Part shown: positions 1 through 12,305 of the stretch, piece after piece
Position numbering within the stretch: position 1 is the first letter of the stretch
How the letters are laid out: each line of letters starts with the position of its first letter
NCBI GenBank assembly: GCA_036971715.1
Contig: JAVHJL010000003.1
Coordinates: 992,001-1,056,000 of the forward strand
Direction of reading: 5' to 3'
DNA length: 64,000 bases
Origin: Arthrobotrys musiformis
Taxonomy: Eukaryota > Ascomycota > Orbiliomycetes > Orbiliales > Orbiliaceae
Translations under genes and position numbers: made by a program
Notes under the pieces: generated by a model
What the model was told of the DNA's origin: nothing
What the model saw: the letters and a program-made list of their open reading frames with translations, nothing else
Database searches by the model: none

Positions 1-2659
1 CGGGTTCAGGAAGACGCTGAATTTAGTCGATGGCGCGATCACACCACTACGGAACATAATAGGGTATTGATAGAAAAAACCCTTTCTAACAAATCCAATG
101 GAATGTAAGATATCCTCTTTTTCAATCTGGAGTACGCCGTTAATCGGGATACGTCTCGCTAACGATCGATCAATTAACAGGTTTAGGTGGGCTAAATGCC
201 AGCTAGACGTTCTCGGGGATTGTCTAGACCCCCAAAGCCTCCATGCGGCTCTTGAATCTCTACCTGAAACTCTAGAGGAAACCTACGCGAGGATCCTTCG
301 AAACATACCAAGCCAATACAAACAGAAAGCCATGATGATCCTTCAATTCCTTACATATTCCCCAGTTCCACTAAGAGTCGAGCAAATTGTTGACGCACTA
401 GCGGTCAATACGAATGCGCAACATTACTTCGACCCTAGTGATAGGATGCCCTGTCCAGATGAGATACTCTGCTACTGCCCTGGCCTAGTGGTCATGGGGT
501 CTTCTTACGGCAAGCAGTGGTTGCAATTGGCGCATTTATCTGTCAGGGAATATCTGGTTTCACAACGACTTGATTCCGTTGATCTTCAAATATCACGCAG
601 TCTTGAGCCAGTCAACGCTAATACAGACATCGCGAAGGTCTGTCTTGCCTATTTAATAGTGGCTTCGGGTCCGAGCGCTTCTTCAGTTGATGACGTTTCC
701 ACACAATACCCATTTGCGAGTTACTGCGCCGATTATTGGGCAACCTTCGTTAAGATAGCTGGGGAGGCGGATGAAGGATTGGTCGATTTAATTGTACAGC
801 TCCTCGGCAATCAAGAATTGTACCTGAAGTCTCGCGAATTCGAATACGGTCGCGGGATATACCACAAAAAGCAGGGCAATATAACGTTACGGTACGCCTG
901 GAAAATGGGTCTAAAAAAGTCGACGGAGCGTCTATTACGTCAAAGCAAGGATATTGACCATGGCTGCGTCGATACGCTTATTACAGCGATACGACAGGGC
1001 GACGAGCATACCGTAAATTTGCGTTTAGGCCGCGGTAATAGTGGCTGGGAATACAGTGGCTGTGTGCTTAATGTGATTAATGGGCTAGAGTTTGAGGACT
1101 TGCACCATCTGGCCCTTCTGGGGTCGCTCTTAGACAGCTGTAGATGCGACGGCGTCCGGATAAACCAGACCGATGCTCTTCGCAAAGCATCAACCGCCGG
1201 TAGCTATCGAATTGTAAAGCTCCTTCTGGAGAGAGGCGCCGACGCTAATCGTTCTGAAGTATCCTCTAATACTCCTATTAGCGTGGCGACAAGGGGGGGC
1301 CACTTTGATGTCGTAAAGTTACTCTTGGACCACAATGCCGACGCTGATGGGACACACAAGGCTTACTGGCAACCCGAAAGCCCCCTTACAATAGCATCAT
1401 ATCAGGGCTACTCAAACATTGCCAAACAGCTCTTAGATCACGGCGCTAACGTTAACGGGATCTACCCCAGCTGCAACCCCATAGTTAGAGCGTCGTCTCA
1501 CGGCCACTATGCCATTGTTGAAATGCTTTTAGACCACGGCGCCAATGCCAACGGAATTGGGAAGTTCTACGGACACCCTCTTGTTGAGGCTTCGGTCCGA
1601 GGTTATCACGCTATCGTTAAGCTGCTCTTAGATCGCGGTGCTGATTTTGACGTGAGTCGCGAGCCCTATGGCACCGCGCTTTGTGCTGCGGCAAGCAAAG
1701 GTGATTTCATTGCTACGGAAGCGCTCCTACGCAAAGGCTGTAAGGACAGCATCAACAAATATTCTAAAACATATGATAGTGCACTGGTTGCCGCTTCGCG
1801 AGAAGGTTATCTTAGGATCGTGGAGATACTATTAGAGAGCGGCGCTAGTATTGAGACAGACGGAGGAATTTACGGCAGCGCGCTGGTTGCTGCGTCACGT
1901 GGAGGGCATCAAGCTATTGTGGAAGTGCTACTAAAGAATGGTGCTGACATTGAAGCGGGAGAAGGATACTATGGTAGTGCCCTTTGTGCAGCATCGTTTG
2001 CAGGCCACATCGGTATTGTGGAAACGCTGTTGGATAATGGTGCCAACATCGAGGCGGGAAGAACTGTATACGGCAGTGCGCTCTATACAGCATTACGTAA
2101 AAATAAAGCCGATGTTGCGGAATTACTGCTTAGCAGAGGTGCCGAGGTGGACTTGGATAAAGCACTAGTGGAATTGGTTCCGCTAAATATCTTGGGAAGT
2201 TGCCAGCTGCTTTTGAATAGGGGCGCTAGTGTTGACCCTGACATGCTATCTCTGGCTTCAACTAAGATGGGCCTTGAACTCTTGAAATTGCTGTTGCAGA
2301 AAGGCGAATTTGACCGGGATAGTGATAGTGGTAATAAGGCACTTTTCACAGCATCGACCCATGGCTACCACGATATCGCGGAGGTACTTCTAAATCAATT
2401 TACCTACACGGCTCCCGGATCCCGAAGCCATGCGCTCTATCTGGCGTCGAATAGAGGACACTATCGAGTCGTGGAGTTGATCTTGAACATCGGCACCTAC
2501 ACTGGCAAAGCGACTGCGGCCCTTTATACGGCGGCAGCTCAAGGACACAAAGATATTGTTAAATTGATATTACAGAGCAATGTCCCTGCTGACAAGACCC
2601 GCGCCCTCGAGGCGGCGTCAAAGAAAGAATATCACGAAATTGTGGAAATGCTTTCATGA
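1..2659 (+). CDS. NACHT-ankyrin NLR-like receptor, 5' partial
   Basis: Exons 1..104 and 181..2659; the gene starts before the window. The 76-nt intron (gtaaga at 105, cag at 180, branch-like ctaac) restores the reading KSNGM-FRWAKCQLD, a junction typical of fungal NACHT proteins, so the methionine at 98 is not the start. The 860 residues seen hold the winged-helix/arm region after a NACHT ATPase (LESLPETLEETYARIL, then LAHLSVREYL) and, from about residue 370, a long array of roughly 14 ankyrin repeats with the usual G-A-D/N-x-N/D turns (LLLERGADANR, LLDHGANVNG). Several repeats are much alike (YGSALVAAS.., YGSALCAAS..), as expected for recently amplified recognition repeats. Family role: intracellular STAND receptors acting in heterokaryon incompatibility or immunity-like responses. 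The P-loop and N-terminal effector domain are outside the window, so the receptor class by N-terminus is unknown. Confidence 0.9.
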
Positions 2660-3882
2660 CTTCGGAAAACTGCGATCATTATGTACATAGAAGTTATCGA
2701 GTTTATTATTATTGTATTTTACGTAAATTTAGTTGGAAATGCACCCGGATGATAATTTTTGTAGTCCTCTAGTTCTCAAACATTGGCAAGTCTTGTGGAT
2801 GCTATAGTTATATCAGGACCCAACCTCTTTTTGGCACATGCAAGCCTTAGTTCTTAGGGCTCAAAGTATCAACTCTACACGTTCTACAAGACTAAAAAAA
2901 TCATATATAAAGTGTATAAATAACCCCTTTATATATGCGGGAGTCTACCCGCGAAGGGCTTAAGTACTCGCAGGGCCTTGCACCCAGAATGCAACAACTA
3001 AGTGTGTTGGAAGTTGAGTGCTGGCTCTTTAGCTCGATTGCCTAGACCCTTCATGCACTCTTGCAATTGAACCCCGTGCAAAGGTTTTTTCTTTTATTTT
3101 TCCTCTTTCCTCTAGGGTTTCGTGCTCCTGGTTCTACATACTGGTCTACGATTCTGCTTCGAATTTAACTAAATGAACTGGGGTAGAATATATGCAGTGT
3201 AGTGGCATGTTGGATTCGATTGAGAGTTTGCCTTGAGGCAGCCTCGTGCTTCGAACCAATAGATACATACAACCACACAAGCCTATGCGCCTTTTAAAGC
3301 GCTTTGTTCCTTGAATCCAAATATAGAGTCAGAATTAAAGACTCCAAGTTTCCAGAATTTTTGATGTCTGGGGGTTATATAATAAAGCCCTGCCTGGCCA
3401 TATATTATACTACAGAGTGTCGAATGCTATGCGTGTGGCCGATACAACCGCCACACCTGAATGATATATCCCTCTCTGAAAATCCAACCGGGGAAGCTGA
3501 ATTAGGCGGGCGGAATCTGAGAACGTATTCACAATATAATTTAGCCATGGGGTTTCCCACTAGATATGTTTGAGGCGAAGGAGGATCCTGGAAATAGAAG
3601 GATTGTTTTTGCGCTGTACTTGGCATATGCAGGATCATGACATCTTGAAGGTATTATGAGCCTTGCGTTCGTCACGAATCTTGTGCTTTGTCGAAATGTC
3701 GCCGCCTGCAGATATATATATGCATATATGACATGTCAACACGCCGAACCTTACAGCCTCGTCAACAATACCCCGCCCCCCAAATTTGTTCAACTTTCTC
3801 CGGGGCGCTATAGCTATATCTGGGGGTGAGCGATATTGAATTTCCTAGGATTTTTAAAAATTGCGATTGCACCCCGCAAAGG
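2660..3882. other. Intergenic, no gene seen
   Basis: AT-rich spacer between two receptor genes on the same strand. It has several short TA-rich tracts (for example tatatatatgcatatatga near 3712-3731). Short open frames (for example 3304-3573) show no recognisable protein and no consistent start, so I call none. It should contain the terminator of the upstream gene and the promoter of the downstream one. Confidence 0.5.
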
Positions 3883-6800
3883 ATGGATTTAGACTTCGAA
3901 ATCGATGACTACACGATCGGCTGGGTATGTGCCTTACCGCTCGAGTTCGAAGCTGCAACGGCGGTACTAGACAAGATTCACCCGCAAATACCTATTCCGA
4001 GTCAAAAAGACACCAATTGTTACAAGTTGGGACAAATCGGTTCCTACAATATTGTCCTAGCATGTCTCCCACCTGGGTCAATGGGTACTACATCCGCGGC
4101 TATTGTCGTAACGAACATGCGCAGCAGTTTTCCATCCGTTGAAAACTGTTTGATGGTTGGAATTGGAGGAGGTGCGCCGTTATTGCCACAGAACGATATC
4201 AGACTCGGTGATGTCGTAGTGGGAGTTCCTAAAGGGACACATGGAGGGATCTTGCCTTATCATTTTGGGAAAACTATACAAGAGGGGAAATTTATTCAAA
4301 CCGGGAAATATTTGAACGGTCCGCCGATGTTGTTCCTCAATGCGATCTCAAAGCTTCAGTCTGAGTTTAGAGAACTCTATGCTACTATGGCTGATGCCCT
4401 AACAAAGAACCCTGTTCCTCAAAAGTTTGCTCGACCACACCGATCACCTTTACCAAGCAGACTATGATCATCCTAACGAGGCTGCATCGTGTTCTGATTG
4501 CGAAGCCGGCAAGTTAGTAACTAGGTCCGTTCGAGAAGAAAATCGACATCAGCCATATATTCACTATGGGCTTATTGCATCTGGTGATCAAGTAATGAGG
4601 CATGGAGCGACTAGAGAGAGGCTTAGCCAAGAGCGGGACGTTCTATGCTTCGAGATGGAGGCTGAAGGAATCGTCAATACCTTACCATTTTTGGTAGTCC
4701 GAGGCATTTGCGACTACTCTGACAGCCATAAGAATAAGGTCTGGCAACCTTATGCTGCCCTAGCTGCCGCCGCTTTTGCAAGAGCTCTTATTCTTAATTT
4801 GCCAATCAGAGGTACGGCCTTCTTATCACCTCAGATTTTCTTAGTTCTCGACTAACAGAACCATTTTGAAATAGAAATGGGCGAGGGCAATGAGAAAGCT
4901 TCCAAAATGCCAATATCGCTGCCGGTTGCTAAAGGGGCTGCATTCGGATCGTTTGGAACCGACGGCGAACCCTTGTGTTTAGATAACACGCGAGAGAACT
5001 TACTTGGAGCAATTACCAATTGGGTCGGTTCAACAAACGCCGAAGCCACTAGACCAATATTCTGGTTGTCGGGTGGAGCTGGTACTGGGAAGTCAACAAT
5101 TGCAAGGACAGTTGCGAAACGTCTGAAGGATGAAGGTTTACTTGACGGGAGCTTCTTCTTTAGGCGGGGATCCGAGGACTGCTCAAAAGCTGAAAAGTTT
5201 ATGACCACTTTAGCAAACGACCTCAGGTTTCATGTTTATGGCTTTGGCACCGGCATACAAAAGGCCCTTCAAAAAGATCCTCGTGTTATAGGTGTAACTT
5301 TAAGGGAGCAATTCGAGGAGCTTATCCGGAGGCCCATGATAGAGGCGAAACCTATTCGCCGTACCATTTTGGTAGTTGACGCACTTGACGAATGCGACGA
5401 CGAAAATCATGTTTTGGTGATAGTCAAATCTCTTGCTCTAGCTACTGAGATTGATAATTCGATACGGGTTTTCATCACTAGTCGCGGAGAGGCATTTATA
5501 AACGACATATTCAAGGCACTACCACAAGTTGTACAGAAACGGATCTTACACGATGTCGAGAAACTTGAAATAGAAAACGATATAAGGGTTTTCTTGAAGC
5601 ACGAACTTGCCGTAATACGAATTACGCGAGGACTTCCTGAATTTTGGCCAACAAGCACGGAAATTGAACGGTTGGTCGGGATTGCGTCTCCATTATTTAT
5701 TGTGGCCGCAAATATCTGCCGTATGCTTAGTAGCCGGAAATTCCGTCCCGATGTTCAGTTATCCGATCTTTTGGGATGCAAATCCGGGTCCCTAGTTATG
5801 GAAGCCAACCCTCAACGGTCACTACGATTGACATACAAATACATATTAAATCAGTCCCTAACGGACACGACGAGAGCCCAACAGAAGAGGATTATCTTCG
5901 AATTCAAAAACATAGTCGGAGTAATTGTCCTTCTTGAACGGCCTTTAACCCTGTCGTGCCTTTCAAAGTTGGTCGATATGGACGAAAAAGATGTTGGAAT
6001 GAGGCTAGACGGGTTCCGTTCTGTCCTGCATGTCCCAACCCAGGCCGATGATACACTCAAAACGCTTCATCTATCCTTTCGAGAGTACCTGTTCGACGTG
6101 GATACAAAAGAAGAGACACCGTTCTGGTTGAGTGAGCATGAGATACACCGAAACATAGCCCACCGCTGCATCGAACTTATGAAAACCCGTCTCAAGAAGA
6201 ATATATGTGGACTCCCATCGCCATGCGTCTTCCGAGATGAGATCCTCCCAGACATCATAAACCAAACTCTCACACCCGATATAGGGTATGCCTGTCGTTA
6301 CTGGGTAACACATTTAGTAAAAGCGCAAGAAAAACTCTTAGACGGGGGTCAGATTCACCAATTTTTACAAGAATACTGCCTAGAATGGCTAGAGGCAACA
6401 GCTCTACTAGGCACGTATCATAGCAATATATATGCCATCATGGAACTCAAGTCAATTGCATCGGTAAGATACACCCCTCCTTTAGCTAATTGTCTTAATA
6501 AAAGTTCGGTGTTTCGACGACGGTATTTTTTCGCGCCAGACGCTCACCGCTGATGAATATACGTATACTTACTTAGGCTAGCGAGGCAGAAGACCTTATC
6601 AAATACCTCTACGACTTAGAAAGATTCACACAGTATAACACTCAGATTATTGCTGAAGTACCGCTGCAGGTGTATGATTCAGCATTGTTGTGGTCACCAA
6701 CGGAGAGCCTTGTGAGAAAAAGATTCTTTGACAAACATCTAGAATGGGTCAAGATTGCGCCGCGCGTACTCGAGAACTGGCATTCTCGGATACACAAATT

Positions 6801-8583
6801 CGAATACACATCAAGATTCGTGCAAGCGATCGCATTTTCGCCTGGTGGTGAATCCATCGCGGTTGCATCCCAACGGCGGATAGACATCTGGGACTGCACT
6901 TCGGGCGCTTTAAGGCAAACGATAAATTTCGGGGACCGTGGCCTCTGGATTCACGAAGTGGAGTTCTTTCAGGGTGGTCGATGTCTAGCTATTTCAATTG
7001 GTGACAAAATTGAGATATTGGATGTGGGTTCGGGAGAACGGGTACATGGCTTGGATATCGCAAAACACAACGGATATGTTAAATTCTCATCTGATAGCCG
7101 CTTTATAGTAGCTCTTGGCAAAGACAAGAAGATCAATATGTGGTCAACTGACTCTTGGGATATGGTAAAATCCTTGTCTAATCGTACCTCGGATTCTGTT
7201 AGATTCGATATCTCACCAGATTTTGGCCTGTTAGCGATTTGCAACGACCCCAACACGACCCTCACGCTAGTTATGCAGGATATCGATTCCTGTGCCACTT
7301 TTCAAGAGGAAGAATATCCTATAGCTATAGCAGGCGTCGATCCGGACTATTCTCTGTGTTCGGTGGTTGTTAGATTCTCTCCGAACGGCCGGTATTTAGT
7401 TCAGATCTTCGGCAGGTGGTTTACGCGACACCTAAAGTTCTACCGAGTTTACAGAAGTACGGGGCTAGAACGATTTGGAGAGGATCTAATAACTGTAAGA
7501 AGTTCCTTGGCGAACTCGAATACGCTGGAGTTCATATCAAACGACAAGATTGCAATACCTGGGGATGGCGCTGGAATCATCGAGATTTGGGACATTAGTT
7601 CTGCGACGAAATTAATGAGTTTCTGTGCCACAAGTGGCGGAGACCCAATTTCTGCAATCACAGTATCATTGAAGCGCGGGCTATTAGCCACGATGAATCA
7701 CAGGCTCGGGGGGGTGGATTTGCTTGATATGGCATCGCCTGGGTTTTTAGCACCCGGTTTAGACGAAGGCTTTCATTTAGCCACGGGTCACAATCGGGGA
7801 TCGGTGTCAACAGACGAAGACGTCGATAGTCCCGAGTTCGAAGATAGTAATGTTTACAGTGTCAAATCTCCATCTGCCCAGGGGCGCTTCATCTCCGGTG
7901 TATTTTCTCCAGACAGCTCATTATTTGCTGTTCTAGCGACCGGAGTATCTGGGATTGAATCGATCTTCGTATTAGATACTGCGAATCCGAAGTGGATTCC
8001 ACTCTGTAAACTCGACGATTTCACGCCAGCTTGGGTCAATATCGAAGTCCCCTCTTATATTGAGTGGTTTGCTTTTTCACTCGACGGGACACTACTTGCC
8101 ACCAAATCAGCAGACAACATTCACGTCTGGAGAACTGACAACTGGGTGAAGCTCCATGCCGGTCGCGATTTTGTCGCTTCTGTGTATGAGGCCAGCCGGG
8201 ACCAGCCAGGGTACCCTGCTACGCCTAACGCTTCAGGTTCACACGAAATTATCCAGGAAATACACACTGGATCCGGTCCAGCTTATTTCAAGTATTCGCT
8301 TCTTGAACAAGACACTAATAATATTTCAGAAAAGCCCAGGTATAAATTAGATGAAATCGAGAAGGGGTGGGTGGTTTGCGAGACAACGGGGGAGAGGTTT
8401 TTATGGATCCCCCCAGACTATAGGCCCAAAATTGATTTCCGTCGCCCTGGTCCTCCTCGGTATCCTCAACTATACGCCGATTTCGTCGAATCGTCGATCG
8501 CATTTGAATTTGATCATGGAATCCAGCTATTACAACTTGATCCTGGGTTATATAAATCAGGGTCAAGAGCTGGATGGATATGA
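3883..8583 (+). pseudogene. PNP-like/NACHT/WD40 NLR with one frameshift (pseudogene or sequence error)
   Basis: Exons 3883..4811, 4875..6463 and 6577..8583, about 1507 codons if the frame is continuous. The start ATG at 3883 gives MDLDFEIDDYTIGWVCALPLEF, the usual opening of the phosphorylase-like (PNP_UDP) sensor domain; the frame is open upstream but without an ATG. The domain runs to about residue 310 (GIGGGAP; MEAEG; RGICDYSD). The NACHT follows with P-loop GGAGTGKST and Walker B LVVDALDECDD, then winged-helix HLSFREYLFD, and the C-terminal 640 residues hold weak WD40 repeats (IAFSPGGESIAVA, RIDIWD, VKFSSDSRFIVA). Break: between FARP and DHLYQADYDH (about 4415-4440) the frame changes by one base (one extra base, or two lost). 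No GT..AG intron explains it, and both sides are well conserved. Everything else is intact with clean splice sites, so this is a very young pseudogene or a base error. Family role: NLR-type self/non-self or stress receptor. Confidence 0.85.
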
Positions 8584-10935
8584 TCATAGCCTTTTCGCGA
8601 ATTCAACGCGCAACGCCAGGCATCCCAACTATAGTGTACCTGCTTTTACGATTCGATCAAATCTCAAGATATTTTGGTTTATAGTGGTCTCGCGGTTTAT
8701 GCCTATAATATTCGCTCAATATCTTTATTTATTTATTTCTCTTAGCCTTCTTTTCGCTACTACCAATCCTAATCCTATAGACATATCTCCTCAAAGCCTA
8801 TTCTGTACCTTTTGCCGCAACCAGCTTGTCTCGAGCAAACGGGCATTTTTCTTGAAGCTCGGATAGGGGTGCGCACCGCGAGACCAGGGGTGCCAGGGAA
8901 TGGAATTGAGGCGAAGGTGTTGAGGGTTGTTGCGTTTTATCCACCGATTACGTAATATAGTCTTGGTTACACCAAGCCTTTCTTAGTGTGGATTCCTGGG
9001 TCCTTGCCCCGGCCTGGTCCGGAGCGAACGTCGCGTCCCGGCCCCCAAGACTAGTCCCGGCCCGATGCGTGGCCCCCAGACCAGTCCTGATGGCCGACGT
9101 GGCCCAGTCGCCCGGATGTAATCTAGAGGTCGCTCACTCTTGATCCCTGTGGTTCTCCAAGACGACGTTGACACAGACATCTACTTGTCGACTCTAGATC
9201 TAGCTCTTCCACATATACCTGCTATAGCTATAGCTATATACCCAATTGCCAAAGCATTCATATGTAACTTAACGATAAGTACGAATATATTGGTCTCGCG
9301 GTGGAATGTATACCATATAGTACCCACAAGTTGTACGGCTGTGATGAGGACATATTCATGCATGAGCCTGAAAGTTTGGTTGACTAGCGTTCTCGACATT
9401 CGGTTCTCACATTTGCGAGCAACTTTCTTCACATGCGGCTTGTCTCGTACCCAGACCTGGGAGCGGTACCGCACAAAACCAGTGCCACATGGGTGCTCGC
9501 CTGGCCGTAGGAATTTAGAATTCGCGCGCCAGTACGTGGAAATATAATCTAGACACTTTGATCAATTGAGACCACAAACATACCCAAAGTGGAGCTGGTC
9601 CAGATAAAAGTGAGGCCTCAGTTTAAACGTTTGCAACGCCGGCGTATTGGCTTGTCTCCTCGAATCTAAAATGTGTTCAAATCAAAGAGTGCTAGCATAG
9701 TCCGGGGGAGGGGTAGTTTGGGGCCTGACATCAACCTACGAGTGTTAGCACACCCTTGACCTTATACGAACCACTTCCGTTAGATATCGATATATTTCGA
9801 TTGCGGGAACACGACTTCCAGACTATTGAAGTTGAAATCTTGGAATTTTATTTCTGTGCAACATGAGAGTATAAGGCAACCCCAGTTTTAGGTTCGCCAG
9901 CCCCTGGCTTATAATATTAATAGGCTGTAGGTTCGATTTGGTGTCATAGTACAAGTTCCACTTGCATAGGTTGCAAAATCTCGTATCTATCTTAACATAC
10001 TTATGAAATGGAATTTAGGCATATATATAATATATCGTATATTCTATTTTAGGGGCATGACAACATCTAGGACGATTTACTAGGATCGAGATTATCATTG
10101 GGTTCCTTGATTAAATTGCATAGCTGTGCCGCTGCGAACTCGTATACTTCTAACCCACCTACTCAACCGACGCTGCTATGGCCAACATTCTCGGTCTCCG
10201 TGCATCAATCCCCCTGCTGGTACTTCGCGTGTGAACAGTATATGCCTCAAAGGGACGGCCTGCTGCTACGATCTATTAGCCTTGGCGCATGAGTTTCCCC
10301 TCCCCTTTTGTGAAATTAATTGCTCTTTTGCAGAATTTTGATATGGACTGAGGCCGTGTCGTCGGCTAAGTGGGACTAGTCGATATCGATTCCGAAAAGG
10401 GCCTAAACAAAACTCGGTTGAGCCAATGGTGTAACAAGATCGCGGCTGCGATGCTCGTCTGACTTGGTTAATCTTAAATTGTTGGTCGTTCCATATCTTT
10501 TACCGCGAGAGTGCATAATCTAGACTAAGAAACTGATCTAGACACGATAACATGCTGACAACTGTGACTTTCTAGTACTAGCGTTTGTGCACATGCATAG
10601 TAATGTTGGAGAACTGCTCTTTCCGTTCGAATGTTCGACCGATAAAACATGACGCCCCTTTGTAGGAAGGGTTTGTGAGGTGTTCAAGTGGAGGTCCGGG
10701 ACCTATACGAAGTGAATTAGTTATAAAGAGCCGCATCCGCATAGAGGGCTTCTCCACGAGTTGAAATTTGTTCGTCAAGTTGGGGTTTTATTTCCAACTC
10801 AGCACTCATTTAGTCCAGTGTTAATTACATCTTCGAGTTCCCTCTTTGCCCCTTCTTTAATTCGTTTTATTTCTAGTACAACCTCTTCTCAAGCTTAGAA
10901 ATCCAAGCGACTATCGTCACCAAATTTATTTCAAA
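8584..10935. other. Intergenic 2.3 kb, with GC-rich repeat patch
   Basis: No convincing gene. Open frames at 8351-8866 and 9140-9547 have no family features. The block is mostly AT-rich, but 8990-9130 is strikingly GC-rich and contains an imperfect direct repeat (listed separately). It could be a remnant of a mobile element between the receptor cluster and the secreted-protein gene, but no terminal repeats or element proteins are visible. Confidence 0.45.
9040..9090. repeat. Imperfect GC-rich direct repeat
   Basis: ggcccccaagactagtccc at 9040 recurs as ggcccccagaccagtcct at 9071, a 31-nt offset, inside a 140-nt GC-rich patch in AT-rich DNA. Its origin is unknown; it may be a degraded repeat-element fragment. 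Confidence 0.5.
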
Positions 10936-11737
10936 ATGCAGTACTCAACTGTCCTCCAGCCGGTCTTCTTCATCCTGTTCCTAATCACTTGTACCGCTTG
11001 GGCTTCTGCCATCCCGGTCAATGCGCTTGATGTTGGCGATACCGCCATGATGGCAGGCGCTAATTTCATCCCATACCTCGAGCAACGCGATCCTGAGGGA
11101 ACCCTCGTCGAAGAAGCCTCTTTGAATGTATTTGATCCCGAAGCCGACGTTGATATTTATATCCCCGATGAATTATTGACTAATAATCCTTCATTTGACT
11201 TGCCAATAAAGCCTTCCTTTGTCAAGCGTACTTTTGGAGCACCGGCCTGCTGGAAGGCCCCTAACGGGTACGGACATAGAAACGTGGCTCTTCAAGGTGT
11301 CCGTTGGTTGCGAGAAAACCCGAATATAGAGTAAGTTATTCCCAACCTCACTTCTATTATTATTTAATGGGTACCTGTTAACTTATGTTCGTTTACAGCA
11401 TGGTTGTCCCGAAGGGATTCAAGTGTGGCGTAGCCTGGTGCCGTAACTACAAAACCCACAAAACCGCGATCATTGTTTGCGCTTGGGTGAGTCCAGGCGT
11501 TGTATTCGACTAACAACATACCATATCTGGTACCATGGTACGCCATTAATAAATAGAGTTAGCTAACGGCATTAATTTATAAAATTATAGCAAGGCTTCC
11601 GTGTCAAGAGCTCTCGAGTTGCTGCCGCCGCGGAGAAACTGGCCAACACCTGCCGTAGGGAAAATTGGAAGGTAAACGGGCTGTTGAAGGATACGTCCGG
11701 TTATGACATTCGTGTCAGTGGAGCTGGTTGTGGTTAG
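10936..11737 (+). CDS. Small secreted cysteine-containing protein, effector-like, KEX2-type processing
   Basis: Exons 10936..11330, 11399..11486 and 11591..11737, 209 aa. Residues 1-25 form a signal peptide (VFFILFLITCTAWASA). Residues 26-98 are an acidic pro-region ending in a dibasic Lys-Arg (SFVKR at 94-98), a KEX2-type cleavage site. The predicted mature part of about 111 residues has six cysteines: one near its start (PACW), a CGVAWC pair, one in IIVCAW, one in ANTC and one near the C-terminus (GAGCG). The order C-G-x3-C, then I-x-V-C, then a helix with C, then a hydrophobic D-I-R-V strand resembles the small secreted Hce2/Ecp2-like fold in fungal effectors; this is inference from pattern only. 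Introns: gtaagt..ttacag and gtgagt..ttatag. The first ATG follows a pyrimidine- and A-rich leader. The target is unknown. Confidence 0.8.
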
Positions 11738-12305
11738 TAGTCGGTGTAGGCATGTTCAAAATTCCTACGACCAGCCCGCGACACCATGACACATAGTCCG
11801 TATCGATATGTGCAAAGGGGCTGCCTGGTTGGGAATCTGAACTGTTTATACGAGCTACCCATTACCCTTTTACTATTTTAATATTCAATCAATTGATTAC
11901 TATTCAACCCCACAAGGCTTACTTGCCTGAATTAAGTGTGACTACGAATTTCATCGACGGGTATATGCCAGATCCAGTCCCGTGTCGCTGATTATCCCTA
12001 ATCTGTTACTTACTGGTCTTAGCTTCCAGCTTCTGTGTTGCTGTTGCATTACCATATTAGTACACATGAGCGCGAGCGGGGGCAGGATTATATTAGCTAA
12101 GAGCTGCACCTGCCCAAGACTGAGCCTCACTATCGAGCTATCCTTATTCGAGAAAATATATATACTCTGCCGTTGTACGTCAAAGTCATTTGGTTCTAGG
12201 GAAAGCTTCGAGGAGCAAATTTTGGACTAATTCAAATTAACAGTGGCCGAGGAGCAGCCAGAAAGTCAAATAGCTCAGCGAGAGCTCAATGGCTCCATAA
12301 CCAGC
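11738..12305. other. Intergenic, no gene seen
   Basis: 3' region of the secreted-protein gene and leader of the MYND gene. The frame at 11982-12230 has no recognisable product. A splice-acceptor-like aattaacag at 12234-12242 sits just upstream of the MYND start, so an extra 5' exon for that gene is possible but not demonstrated. Confidence 0.4.

Noticed and set aside
3010..3085. tRNA-like stretch (box-A-like ttagctcgattg and box-B-like sequence)
   Set aside because: No cloverleaf with a paired anticodon stem and acceptor stem could be formed by eye.
9140..9547. 135-codon frame near the GC-rich patch
   Set aside because: No family resemblance, compositional noise, and an overlapping antisense frame of similar length.
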